Origin: Bacteroidales bacterium
GTDB lineage: Bacteria > Bacteroidota > Bacteroidia > Bacteroidales > Tenuifilaceae
Assembly: GCA_028708425.1 (NCBI GenBank)
Contig: JAQVYY010000005.1
Span: forward strand, 48,159-112,158
Direction of reading: 5' to 3'
DNA: 64,000 bases
Shown here: piece by piece, positions 8,611-16,834 of the stretch
Layout: every line of letters starts with the position of its first letter
Numbering within the stretch: position 1 is the first letter of the stretch
Translations under genes and position numbers: made by a program
Notes under the pieces: model-generated
Seen by the model: the letters and a program-made list of their open reading frames with translations, nothing else
Told to the model about the DNA's origin: nothing
Databases searched by the model: none

Positions 8611-10209
8611 CTATTTGTGCTTAGCGCTTACGTTTTTTTCTTTCGGTTTGGGTTCATCATTTTTCCAGTATCCTTCTCTTGAGAGCAGATGATCGAGGTT
8701 GGCTATTCCGTAAACCACAATTGCTGTTACTATCGAGGTGTGCTCCTGATATTCGGGTATGCTCATATTATATAAATCTCGGTCTGTATGCCATATTTCC
8801 CTGTATGAAAAATCGTATCCTTTGGGATCCGAGGTTCCAAAGCTTAGCGTAGGAACTCCTGCAACAGCAAAAGGTCCGCTATCGGTTCCCCAAGGTTCAG
8901 CAGGTTTTTTTGCAGGTTGCCTTTCGGTTATGGTAAACGGAAAGTCGGGGTTAATACGGTTAAGGGGTTCGCATACTTTCTTTATATCATCCATCATTGC
9001 GGCAGGTACGCTTATGCTGCTAGCTACGGTTGGACCGCCATCACGATTAAACATGTTCGATATTTTTTCAAGTTTATCGGAATTTTTTGCAACCCAATGC
9101 TTTGACCCTAGTAAACCAAACTCTTCTCCTGCCCATAAGCAAACGAGAATTGTACGCTTAGGTTTACCGCCCGCTTCCATAATAAGCCGTGCGGCTTCCA
9201 TTGCAGGTGTAGCCCCCGAACCGTTATCCACACCACCGGTTGCTACGTCATAAGCATCGAGATGACCACCCATAATTACGTACTCGTCAGGGAATTCGGT
9301 GCCAGGGATAACGCCAATCACCGTGTGGTAAGGAATTGGTCCAAGCCTAAAATGGTTTCTGATATCGAACTCAAGATAAAAGCGTTCACGCTCCCTGGCC
9401 ATTTGTTCAATAACAGCAAACTGATGCTCATTAAGCTTAATATCGGGTACCTTTGGTAGGTTATCGAAGGTGAGATTTTCAAGATTATTGCGATCGTAAA
9501 GTGCTGTAATGGGATTAGGTGCCGATTGGATAATACCTAGGATGCCAGCATCAACCATCTCTTTGTAGAATAGGGCGGGTTCCTCTTTTAATGGGATTAG
9601 CTCTTTTTGTGGTTTATCAGTATTTCGGTTAGCCCTATTCTCTTGCCTTATTATCCTATTCTTTTTTTCAATCTCTTCATTTTCGGCTATTATACTAGCG
9701 CGATTTTTGTTGGCTTCGTCCGAAATATCGATGGGCCACCCATTGTTCTTGCCCAAAATGAGCACCCATGCTCCATTGAGTTTCCCTTTCATTCGTTCAA
9801 GCTGTGCTCGGGTTTTGGGCTCTAGCATAACGTGGCCAACTTGCGCCCCTTTTGTGCCAACGGTATATGAGGGGGTGGCAAAATGTAAATTCATACCATT
9901 TTCTCCTAGCATACGACCAAACCAGGGACCACGATTAAACCCAACGGGAAGCGAGCCAACCGAATCGAGAATTACTTCCATGCCCCACTCTTCGAATTTT
10001 TTGGCGGCCCATTCCGTGGCGGTCTCATAGGCATCGGAACCAATAAGCCTGCCGCCAATGCGGTTACAGAGCACGTCGAGGTGCTGCATGGTGCGATTGT
10101 CAGCTTTTCCTATTTCGATAATTTTATCTATAACAGGGTCATTTTGGGAGTATGTATGGTTTGCCCAAATAGTTGATAGGGCAAAAACCATAAGGAAAAT
10201 TTTTTTCAT
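8611..10209 (-). CDS. secreted M28-family zinc metallopeptidase
   Basis: This 532-residue protein has a signal peptide (cleavage near TYSQ). The peptidase half carries the dinuclear zinc ligands expected of the M28 family: GGHLDAYD (His, Asp), GGVDNGSGA (Asp), WAGEEFGLLGS (Glu-Glu), NRDGG (Asp) and a late His in EIWHTDRD. The N-terminal half includes a PA-like insertion (about residues 110-270). It resembles carboxypeptidase Q-like aminopeptidases of Bacteroidota that trim exported peptides. The tail is rich in Lys/Glu/Pro. It is monocistronic, convergent with DUF4105. Confidence 0.88.
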   Translation of the reverse strand: MKKIFLMVFALSTIWANHTYSQNDPVIDKIIEIGKADNRTMQHLDVLCNRIGGRLIGSDAYETATEWAAKKFEEWGMEVILDSVGSLPVGFNRGPWFGRMLGENGMNLHFATPSYTVGTKGAQVGHVMLEPKTRAQLERMKGKLNGAWVLILGKNNGWPIDISDEANKNRASIIAENEEIEKKNRIIRQENRANRNTDKPQKELIPLKEEPALFYKEMVDAGILGIIQSAPNPITALYDRNNLENLTFDNLPKVPDIKLNEHQFAVIEQMARERERFYLEFDIRNHFRLGPIPYHTVIGVIPGTEFPDEYVIMGGHLDAYDVATGGVDNGSGATPAMEAARLIMEAGGKPKRTILVCLWAGEEFGLLGSKHWVAKNSDKLEKISNMFNRDGGPTVASSISVPAAMMDDIKKVCEPLNRINPDFPFTITERQPAKKPAEPWGTDSGPFAVAGVPTLSFGTSDPKGYDFSYREIWHTDRDLYNMSIPEYQEHTSIVTAIVVYGIANLDHLLSREGYWKNDEPKPKEKNVSAKHK

Positions 10210-10371
10210 CTAATTTTTAATTTTAATTCTACTGCTGTGTATTAGAGTGTTTTTTTATCCCAAAGTTTAAGGGGATTTATATTTTTCGTAGTTTGTGGGC
10301 TATGAAAAACTTTTATTCCACTACAATATAGCATATTTATAGTTTAGGTATAGTTAGCCCTACGAAAACAA

Positions 10372-10403
10372 AGAAGGAGAACCTAAATGCAGACTCTCCT
10401 TCT
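10372..10403 (-). terminator. intrinsic terminator after dsbD
   Basis: Nine-base arms (agaaggaga 10372-10380, tctccttct 10395-10403) pair perfectly. Read on the - strand the stem is followed by ttgtttt. It lies 25 nt past the dsbD stop codon. Confidence 0.65.
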
Positions 10404-10428
10404 CTGATTAATCCTATAAAAAACTTAC

Positions 10429-12456
10429 CTATTGTAATGTTACCTGTGGGCTTAATCTAGAGTTTTGTTTCTTTTTATTATGCTGTGTTACACCCTCGTT
10501 AAGAAAAGCAACAAAATCATCAACATTGGTGTTGTATCCGTGGGGTTTAGCCAGCAATTCCTCGTTGGGGCTAAGCAAAACGTAAAAGGGTTGGCTGTTT
10601 ACATTGAAGCGAGATATTTGAAAATCTGCATTTTTCTTTCCCATTGTTTTCTTTACCTTTCCATCAATCGATGAGATTACCCAATCTGACTCAGGAAGCT
10701 TTGTACGCTCGTCAACATATAGCGCAACAATTACATAATCTCTTTGTAGAATTTCTAAAACTTTAGGGTCGCTCCATACCCGTTGCTCCATAACCTTGCA
10801 GTTTGAGCAGGCGTGGCCAACAAAATCGACAAATAGAGGTTTGTCCTGTTGCTTAGCGCAAGCCAACGCTTGGTCGTAGTCAAAGTAACCTTGTAATCCG
10901 TGAGGCAGCTGTAAAATATCAGCATATTTAGGCTCTTGACAAATAGAAGACTTCTCCTGAATTGATACGACTCCTTGGTTTTGAGTAATCATCTGTTCTA
11001 GGTCGAAACTATGTCCTGTTTTTGGTGGAACAAGTCCAGATAGCCCTTTTAGTGGTGCTCCGAACATGCCAGGAATAAGGTAAATAACGAATGCAAAGGA
11101 GGCTATTGCCAGGAGCATTCGAAAAAATCCAATATGTTCAACTTTAGAGTCGAGTTTAAACCTTATTTTTCCAAGAAGATAGAGCCCTAGCATTGAGAAA
11201 ATAGCAATCCAGAGGGCAAGGTAAACCTCACGGCCAAGGATATTCCAGTGGTAGGCCTGATCAACTGTTGCTAAGAACTTTAGCCCGAATGCTAGCACGA
11301 TAAAACCAAGCACAATTTTTACAGAGTTGAGCCAACCACCCGATTTGGGAAGTTTGTTTAGCCATGACGGGAAAATTGCGAATAGGGTAAATGGAACGGC
11401 AAACGCAAGCGAAAAGCCAAACATGCCTATTAGCGGCTTAAGTCCTAAGCCAGCAGCCGACTCAACAAGAATTGCACCCACAATTGGGCCTACGCACGAA
11501 AGGCTAACAATAACCAGTGTAAGGGCCATGAAGAAAGATCCAACAAATCCTCCCTTTTCCGCTTTACTATCGGTTTTGGTCGACAAGCTGCTTGGTAGCA
11601 TAATTTCGAATAGACCAAAAAACGAGGCTGCAAAGGCCATAAAAAGCACAAAGAAAATCAGGTTAGGAAGCCAGTGCGAAACTAGCTGGTTGGCAAAACC
11701 TGCACCCATGCCAGTTAGCGAAACCAGTAGGCCGATTGAAGTGTAAATTACAATTATGCTAATTCCAAATATGAAAGCATTTAGAATGGCATTAAATCTA
11801 TTCTTTTGCTTGTTCATAAAAAACGAAACGGTCATGGGGATCATTGGGAATACGCAGGGTGTTAAAAGACCTGCAAGGCCAGCGGCAAAAGAGATTAGAA
11901 AAAACACCAGCAGGGACGAGTCTGTATTGCTGGCTTCTGTAGGTAAAGCACTTTCTTCAATGGTGTCTATTTGGCTACTTGCTTCTGTTTGAGTAATTGC
12001 ATTGCCCACTTTGGTTGAAAAATCTTTTGTTAAAAAGATGCACTTATCCTCGTAGCAGGCCTGATATTCAATTTCACCCGATATGTTCGCTCCTTCAGCA
12101 CCATCGTTCAGCTCAATAATCTGCGTAAATTTAGCATAGGCGTCAAAGTAGGCGAGTTCCATGTCGAAGACCTCATCAAACTCAACATTTGGTTTTCCTT
12201 CGGGTACTAATTTACCGATAATTTTGTAGCTGTCGTTTTCCTCAAAAACAATGGAGGTGGGTAAAGGGCCGCCATCGGGTAATTCAGAGGAGTATAAATG
12301 CCACCCCATATCTATTGAGGCCTCTAATACGATTTGGTATTTATGGCTATCAATTTGTTTGGAAGAAATAGTCCAGCTAACGGGGTCGTTAACCTGAGCA
12401 CCTGCAATTGATGCAAGCGCAACGAAGAAAACAATGAGAATGTTTTTTTTCATCAT
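10429..12456 (-). CDS. dsbD: DsbD-type thiol:disulfide interchange protein
   Basis: This 675-residue protein shows all three DsbD parts. A signal peptide is followed by an N-terminal periplasmic domain with a Cys pair (QACYEDKCIF, about residues 132-139). The CcdA-like membrane domain of about eight helices (about 180-470) has its two redox cysteines in LLTPCVFPMIP and SLSCVGPIVG. The C-terminal thioredoxin domain carries HACSNCKVME (CxxC). The protein moves electrons from cytoplasmic thioredoxin to the periplasm to reduce disulfides. It could supply reducing power to the thioredoxin-fold lipoproteins of the peptide triads at 37-46 kb, but that link is inference. Monocistronic with its own terminator. 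Confidence 0.92.
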   Translation of the reverse strand: MMKKNILIVFFVALASIAGAQVNDPVSWTISSKQIDSHKYQIVLEASIDMGWHLYSSELPDGGPLPTSIVFEENDSYKIIGKLVPEGKPNVEFDEVFDMELAYFDAYAKFTQIIELNDGAEGANISGEIEYQACYEDKCIFLTKDFSTKVGNAITQTEASSQIDTIEESALPTEASNTDSSLLVFFLISFAAGLAGLLTPCVFPMIPMTVSFFMNKQKNRFNAILNAFIFGISIIVIYTSIGLLVSLTGMGAGFANQLVSHWLPNLIFFVLFMAFAASFFGLFEIMLPSSLSTKTDSKAEKGGFVGSFFMALTLVIVSLSCVGPIVGAILVESAAGLGLKPLIGMFGFSLAFAVPFTLFAIFPSWLNKLPKSGGWLNSVKIVLGFIVLAFGLKFLATVDQAYHWNILGREVYLALWIAIFSMLGLYLLGKIRFKLDSKVEHIGFFRMLLAIASFAFVIYLIPGMFGAPLKGLSGLVPPKTGHSFDLEQMITQNQGVVSIQEKSSICQEPKYADILQLPHGLQGYFDYDQALACAKQQDKPLFVDFVGHACSNCKVMEQRVWSDPKVLEILQRDYVIVALYVDERTKLPESDWVISSIDGKVKKTMGKKNADFQISRFNVNSQPFYVLLSPNEELLAKPHGYNTNVDDFVAFLNEGVTQHNKKKQNSRLSPQVTLQ

Positions 12457-12589
12457 CTTTACTATTTATAGTTGTTGGTTGCTATTTGTAACAAGTATCA
12501 GATATAAAAAGTTTAGGCAAAAATACTAAACCATTTTTGATTGGCAAGTATGCACTCCCTTTATTGTTTTTTTGGTGATACATTTTTTC

Positions 12590-12738
12590 AACCCAATTAT
12601 TCGGACGGATAATTGGGGTCTCCGATAGGGATTAGGCCTCACAGCCAATTTTGTTGTTTAAAATTGGCTCGACTATGTTGGGGTAACCCTCATTTGCATT
12701 CATTTTTACTAAATTTGATGAGTAATGCGGGTTAGGCG
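12590..12738. repeat. dispersed palindromic repeat, copy B
   Basis: Same orientation and layout as copy A, with more divergence. It carries the cccaattatt...aataattgggg-type first hairpin, a central aattttgttg...aaaattggc section and a terminal cctcatttgc...aatgcggg half. It fills most of the 328-bp gap between the dsbD start and the rng terminator; nothing else is seen there. Confidence 0.75.
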
Positions 12739-12748
12739 AGCAAATTTA

Positions 12749-12781
12749 AAAAAGCCGCTGCAAAGCAACGGCTTTAATTTT
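12749..12781 (-). terminator. intrinsic terminator after rng
   Basis: On the - strand AAAGCCG...CGGCTTT forms a stem with an inner TGC/GCA pairing, directly followed by a T-run. It starts 4 nt beyond the RNase G stop codon. Confidence 0.8.
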
Positions 12782-12784
12782 TGG

Positions 12785-14335
12785 CTATAATTCTATCTTA
12801 TTATCGTTTTGGTCAAAAAAATTATACTCTAAAAAAGTGTACGATGAGATTGGCACAACTTTTAGTGAGCATTTATACTTTCGGGCCCATTTATTGCGTC
12901 GGCTAAAAAAGCCTTTGGTTAGGAAAGCCTCAATGTATGGGTGTGTTTTTAGTATCAACTTTTTAACTCCCTTCTCGTTAACTAGGAAGGCCAACTTATT
13001 TTCAATAACCTCGTCGAGAAGCAGCGTTGCCGAAACCTTGCCTGTACCCTTGCATGTTGGGCATTTTTCGAGTGTCTGAACATGCATTTCGGGCCTAACC
13101 CTTTGTCGGGTAATTTGCATAAGCCCAAACTTGGTGAGCGGAAGGATGTTATGCTTAGTCCTATCCTTACTCATTAATTCTTTCGTTTTATCGAAAAGCA
13201 ATTGCCGATTTTCAGCTAAATGCATGTCGATATAATCAATAACTATTATTCCCCCCATGTCGCGAAGTCTAAGCTGTCGCGTAATTTCTTCGGCAGCGGC
13301 GAGATTTACCCCCAGAGCATTAGTCTCCTGATCGTTGCCTGCTTTGGATCGGTTCCCGCTGTTTACATCAATAACATGAAAGGCTTCGGTATGCTCAATA
13401 ACAAGGTAAGCTCCATTTTTAAATGATACGGTTTTCCCGAAAAGCCCCTTAATTTGCTTTTCTACTCCAAAGTTTTCAAAAATTGGAGTTTTTCCCGTGT
13501 ACATCTTAACAATCTTCTCCTTTTCGGGGGCAATTGTGCTTAGGTACTCCTTAACATCATTATATATGCCGTCGTCGTTAACGTATATGCTGTTAAATGA
13601 TACGTTTAGCATATCACGAATAATAGTTGAGGTTCTTTTAAGTTCGCTCAGTATTATGCCAGGAATAGGTGTAGCCTTTGTTCTATCAAAGGCTTTTTCC
13701 CATTTCTTAATTAGGCTTCGCAGCTCGGCATCGAGTATGGCAACCTTTTTACTTTCGGCTGCTGTACGTATAATTACGCCATAGTTTTTGGGAACAATGC
13801 TTTGCATTAGGCGCTTAAGTCGCTTCCGCTCTTCGGGCGAAACGATCTTTTGAGAAATGGACACCTTATCGGAGAATGGAAGGAGAACAATGTTACGGCC
13901 GGCAATAGAGATTTCGGAACTAAGCCGAGGACCTTTGGTTGAAATGGGTTCTTTAGCAATTTGAACCAGCACTGTTTGTCCAGGGCTGAGTATGCTAGAT
14001 ATTTTTCCCTCCTTATCTATTTCGGACTCGAGTTTAAACTTCGAAATTGAAGGGGTTCTTCCTTTTTTCGAATTTGCTAGCTGAACTAACTTGTTAAATG
14101 ACCTGAATTGTGGCCCTAAGTCAAGGTAGTGAAGGAATGCATCCTTTTTATATCCCACGTCAACAAATGCGGCATTTAGCCCGGGCATCACTTTTTTGAC
14201 CTTACCTAGATAGATATCGCCAACTGCAAACTGAATGTTGCTTTTTTCCTTATTAAGCTCTACGAGCTGTTTATCTTCCAGCAGAGCTATAGCAACTTCA
14301 GATGTTTGTGCATCAATAATTAGCTCTGTATTCAC
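12785..14335 (-). CDS. rng: RNase E/G family endoribonuclease (RNase G)
   Basis: At 516 residues this has the RNase G length. An S1 RNA-binding domain occupies about residues 36-125 (AVGDIYLGKVKKVMPGLNAAFVDVGY). The DNase I-like catalytic core carries the two metal-binding aspartates in FHVIDVNSGNR and GIIVIDYIDMH, followed by FGLMQITRQRVRP. A zinc-link CPTCKGTGK mediates dimerisation. It processes rRNA and degrades mRNA in the cytoplasm. Order rng, a 30-residue basic gene and then HU is common in Bacteroidota. The gene ends at a good terminator. Confidence 0.94.
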   Translation of the reverse strand: MNTELIIDAQTSEVAIALLEDKQLVELNKEKSNIQFAVGDIYLGKVKKVMPGLNAAFVDVGYKKDAFLHYLDLGPQFRSFNKLVQLANSKKGRTPSISKFKLESEIDKEGKISSILSPGQTVLVQIAKEPISTKGPRLSSEISIAGRNIVLLPFSDKVSISQKIVSPEERKRLKRLMQSIVPKNYGVIIRTAAESKKVAILDAELRSLIKKWEKAFDRTKATPIPGIILSELKRTSTIIRDMLNVSFNSIYVNDDGIYNDVKEYLSTIAPEKEKIVKMYTGKTPIFENFGVEKQIKGLFGKTVSFKNGAYLVIEHTEAFHVIDVNSGNRSKAGNDQETNALGVNLAAAEEITRQLRLRDMGGIIVIDYIDMHLAENRQLLFDKTKELMSKDRTKHNILPLTKFGLMQITRQRVRPEMHVQTLEKCPTCKGTGKVSATLLLDEVIENKLAFLVNEKGVKKLILKTHPYIEAFLTKGFFSRRNKWARKYKCSLKVVPISSYTFLEYNFFDQNDNKIEL

Positions 14336-14450
14336 TTTGAAAATGTTTTGGTAATTGGTAAGGGGTTAAAAACAATACCAACCTAAAGAGCGCTACGACC
14401 CCTTAGGTTGGATTTTAGTTGGTAGGCCTGAATATTAATATTACCAGGCA

Positions 14451-14543
14451 CTATTTCTTCTTCTTATGACGATTTTTACGTAAGCGTTTCTTGCGCTTGT
14501 GGGTTGACATCTTATGCCTTTTCCTTTTTTTTCCGCTTGGCAT
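14451..14543 (-). CDS. 30-residue basic mS38/COX24-like ribosomal-type protein
   Basis: A 31-codon frame, including its stop codon, lies on the - strand between HU and RNase G. It starts MPSGKKRKRHKMSTHKRKKR and ends in a run of Arg/Lys, with almost no acidic residues. This matches the tiny AURKAIP1/COX24 (mS38-like) proteins annotated in many Bacteroidota at this same position, presumed to bind rRNA. The A-rich sequence before the ATG suits a Bacteroidota start. It is too short for most ORF callers, but composition, conserved position and absence of stops make it convincing. Confidence 0.85.
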   Translation of the reverse strand: MPSGKKRKRHKMSTHKRKKRLRKNRHKKKK

Positions 14544-14579
14544 GCTTCTTTTTTATTAAATATTAGAAAATAAGAACAA

Positions 14580-14864
14580 TTACTTAACGTTAGTTTTCAC
14601 CTTGTTTACAAAAGCCTTTGAGGGCTTAAATGATGGGATATAATGTTCTGGAATAATGATGGTAGTGTTTTTCGAAATATTACGAGCAGTTTTCTGCGCA
14701 CGTTTTTTAACGATAAAACTACCAAAACCCCTCAAGTATACATTATTATTACTTACAAGAGATTCTTTTACTGTCTCCATGAAAGCCTCAACTGTCTTCT
14801 GAACAGTTACCTTTTCGATTCCAGTATTTTTCGAAATTTCGTTTACGATATCTGCTTTTGTCAT
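14580..14864 (-). CDS. HU/IHF family DNA-binding protein
   Basis: This 94-residue protein has the normal HU length. The N-terminal helices begin MTKADIVNEISKNTGI, and the beta-arm region contains the family signature VYLRGFGSFIVKKRAQKTARNI followed by PSFKPSKAFVNKV. HU bends and compacts DNA as a dimer. A TATATTTG box lies 56 nt upstream on the same strand, and it is divergent from mutY. It may be co-transcribed with the small basic gene and rng downstream. Confidence 0.93.
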   Translation of the reverse strand: MTKADIVNEISKNTGIEKVTVQKTVEAFMETVKESLVSNNNVYLRGFGSFIVKKRAQKTARNISKNTTIIIPEHYIPSFKPSKAFVNKVKTNVK

Positions 14865-14919
14865 TTTAAAAAAACTTTAGTTATCAATAAATTATGGTTA
14901 CTATTTTCATTTTGGACTG

Positions 14920-14927
14920 CAAATATA
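14920..14927 (-). promoter_or_regulatory. -7 box for HU gene
   Basis: TATATTTG on the - strand (caaatata on +) matches the Bacteroidota TAnnTTTG consensus, 56 nt before the HU start codon. No clear -33 TTTG is seen. Confidence 0.5.
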
Positions 14928-14962
14928 AGTCTTTTATATTTATAAATAAACTACTTTGTGGT

Positions 14963-14970
14963 TATTTTTG
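14963..14970 (+). promoter_or_regulatory. -7 box for mutY
   Basis: TATTTTTG fits TAnnTTTG and lies 32 nt before the preferred mutY ATG at 15002. It is divergent from the HU promoter. No clear -33 element. Confidence 0.4.
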
Positions 14971-15001
14971 TAAAATGAACTTTTCATTAATAATTGATTT
15001 A

Positions 15002-16081
15002 ATGGATTTTAAAAGAATATTGATAAAATGGTATGGCGAAAATCGACGCGATTTGCCTTGGCGAAATACCACCAATCCCTACTACATTTGGGTTTCGGAG
15101 ATAATTTTACAGCAAACTCGTGTTGCTCAGGGCTTAAGCTACTATTTAAAGTTTTTAGATTCTTTCCCCACTGTTTTTGATTTGGCCAATGCAAGCGAAG
15201 ACGCTGTTCTTAAGGTTTGGCAAGGACTAGGTTACTATACCCGTGCTCGCAACCTACGTAGTGCTGCACAGCATATTGTTGATAAATATCAAGGGGAAAT
15301 TCCTGATACTTTCGACGAGCTAATCAAGATTAAGGGCATAGGCCAATACTCTGCCGGTGCCATTGCATCGTTTGCTTTTAAGCAGGCAGTACCTGCTATC
15401 GATGGGAATGTTTATCGAATTATTGCTCGTGTTTTTGGTGTGTTTACTCTTTCGACAACAGCCAAGGGGAGACGTGAGTTTTACGACATTGTTGTGGAAC
15501 TAATGGATAAGACGCAACCCGATGTTTTTAATCAGGCGTTACTCGATTTTGGGGCTTTGCAGTGTGTGCCCAAAAGCCCTAAATGTGAGCATTGCCCGTT
15601 TGGTAAGTATTGCTTTGCCTATATGCACAACCTAGTTCACGTTCTTCCCACAAGGGGCAAAAAAACAGCTGCGAGGAGCAGGTATTTTACCTATTTAATA
15701 ATTAAGTATAACGAGTACACTTTTATAAACAGGAGAAAAAATAAGGATATCTGGCAAGGTCTATACGAGTTTCCCCTTATTGAAACCCATAAGCCAATAA
15801 CCTTGCCTAGGCTTACAAAGCATAGTGAATGGAAAAAGATTTTTGGACGTAACAAGCATACCATATCATACGTTTCGGAGGTAGTAAAGCATCAGCTTAG
15901 CCATCAAACCCTGTACACCCAATTTATTATGGTTGATATTTTAACGCTTCCCAGAATTTTGAATAGTGACTACGAAATGGTGTTGGCAACCGATGTAGAC
16001 CAGTACTCCACACCAAAAGTAATTGATAATTTTATGGTTGCCGAACCAGCATCAAAATATTTTCTTAACAACCCCGAGTAG
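15002..16081 (+). CDS. mutY: A/G-specific adenine glycosylase MutY
   Basis: From the ATG at 15002 the protein is 359 residues. The frame is open to 14894, but the extra N-terminus is hydrophobic, unlike MutY, and would overlap the promoter; 14975 is a second alternative. The catalytic Glu is in SEIILQQTRV, the helix-hairpin-helix in IKGIGQYSAGAIASFAF, and the catalytic Asp in VPAIDGNVYRI. The 4Fe-4S cluster ligands follow C-x6-C-x2-C-x5-C (CVPKSPKCEHCPFGKYC). A C-terminal Nudix-like domain reads 8-oxoG. It removes adenine mispaired with 8-oxoguanine. It opens the conserved mutY-ssb-gldE-gldD series. Confidence 0.94.
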   Translation: MDFKRILIKWYGENRRDLPWRNTTNPYYIWVSEIILQQTRVAQGLSYYLKFLDSFPTVFDLANASEDAVLKVWQGLGYYTRARNLRSAAQHIVDKYQGEIPDTFDELIKIKGIGQYSAGAIASFAFKQAVPAIDGNVYRIIARVFGVFTLSTTAKGRREFYDIVVELMDKTQPDVFNQALLDFGALQCVPKSPKCEHCPFGKYCFAYMHNLVHVLPTRGKKTAARSRYFTYLIIKYNEYTFINRRKNKDIWQGLYEFPLIETHKPITLPRLTKHSEWKKIFGRNKHTISYVSEVVKHQLSHQTLYTQFIMVDILTLPRILNSDYEMVLATDVDQYSTPKVIDNFMVAEPASKYFLNNPE

Positions 16082-16126
16082 GTTGCTTTTTTGTAATATT
16101 TAGCGCATTATTTAAAACTATATGTT

Positions 16127-16134
16127 TATATTTG
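16127..16134 (+). promoter_or_regulatory. -7 box for ssb
   Basis: TATATTTG matches the TAnnTTTG consensus 36 nt before the ssb ATG. No matching TTTG is found at the usual -33 spacing. Confidence 0.5.
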
Positions 16135-16170
16135 TATACTATAGAAGTGTAAACCCTAAAAAACAGAACA

Positions 16171-16608
16171 ATGAGTGTAAATAAGGTAATTCTAGTGGGT
16201 AATGTAGGTAAAGACCCCGAAGTAAGGCATTTAGAGGGAGGTGTATCGGTTGCCCGATTCCCCTTGGCTACAAACGAAACCTATACAGACAAAAGCGGAC
16301 AGAGGGTAACCCAAACCGAATGGCATAATATAGTTGTTTGGCGCGGGCAGGCCGAAGTGGTTGAGAAGTATGTTAAAACTGGGAAACTGCTATACATTGA
16401 GGGTAGGTTACGTACAAATGTTTATGATGACAAGGAAACGGGAGTAAAAAAATACTTTACCGAGATACATTGTTTGAATTTTAGATTTTTGGGTCCGTCG
16501 ACTGGTGATGGCACACAAAGTGCTGGTTCGCAAAACCAGTCGCAGCCGACCCCCACGAATAAACCCGAACCCCCAATGCCCGATCCTGAAGATGATTTAC
16601 CATTTTAA
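16171..16608 (+). CDS. ssb: single-stranded DNA-binding protein
   Basis: This 145-residue protein has an OB-fold of about 110 residues (NKVILVGNVGKDPEVRH, WHNIVVWRGQAEVVEKYVKTG, YIEGRLRT). A Gln/Pro-rich linker follows, then the acidic tip DPEDDLPF that recruits repair and replication proteins. It binds ssDNA as a tetramer. It starts 90 nt after mutY with its own -7 box, and dispersed repeat copy C follows immediately after the stop codon. Confidence 0.95.
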   Translation: MSVNKVILVGNVGKDPEVRHLEGGVSVARFPLATNETYTDKSGQRVTQTEWHNIVVWRGQAEVVEKYVKTGKLLYIEGRLRTNVYDDKETGVKKYFTEIHCLNFRFLGPSTGDGTQSAGSQNQSQPTPTNKPEPPMPDPEDDLPF

Positions 16609-16757
16609 CCCGCTTTATTCATCAAATTTGTTAATGATGAATGTAAATGCGGGTTACCCTGACCTAGTTGAGCCCAATTTTGGGCAACAAAATTCGTTGT
16701 GAAACTTAGTCGCTGTCGGAGGCAGCAATTAATTCGAATGAATAATTGGGGTTAAGC
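16607..16757. repeat. dispersed palindromic repeat, copy C
   Basis: Full-length copy in the opposite orientation to A and B. It starts with aacccgcttt...aaatgcgggtt, has a central gagcccaattttgggc section and ends with the aattcgaatgaataattgggg motif. It abuts the ssb stop codon and separates it from gldE, so it may act as a terminator or mRNA-end hairpin. Confidence 0.8.
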
Positions 16758-16834
16758 GGGTGTTAGGGTCTGACGTGTAATATAAAATAATTATTTTGGA
16801 ACCTTGTGATCCTCAGTCGGTCGGTTTTTTGCTA

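Noticed and set aside
14894..15001. N-terminal extension of MutY
   Set aside because: Hydrophobic, unlike MutY, and it spans the putative promoter.
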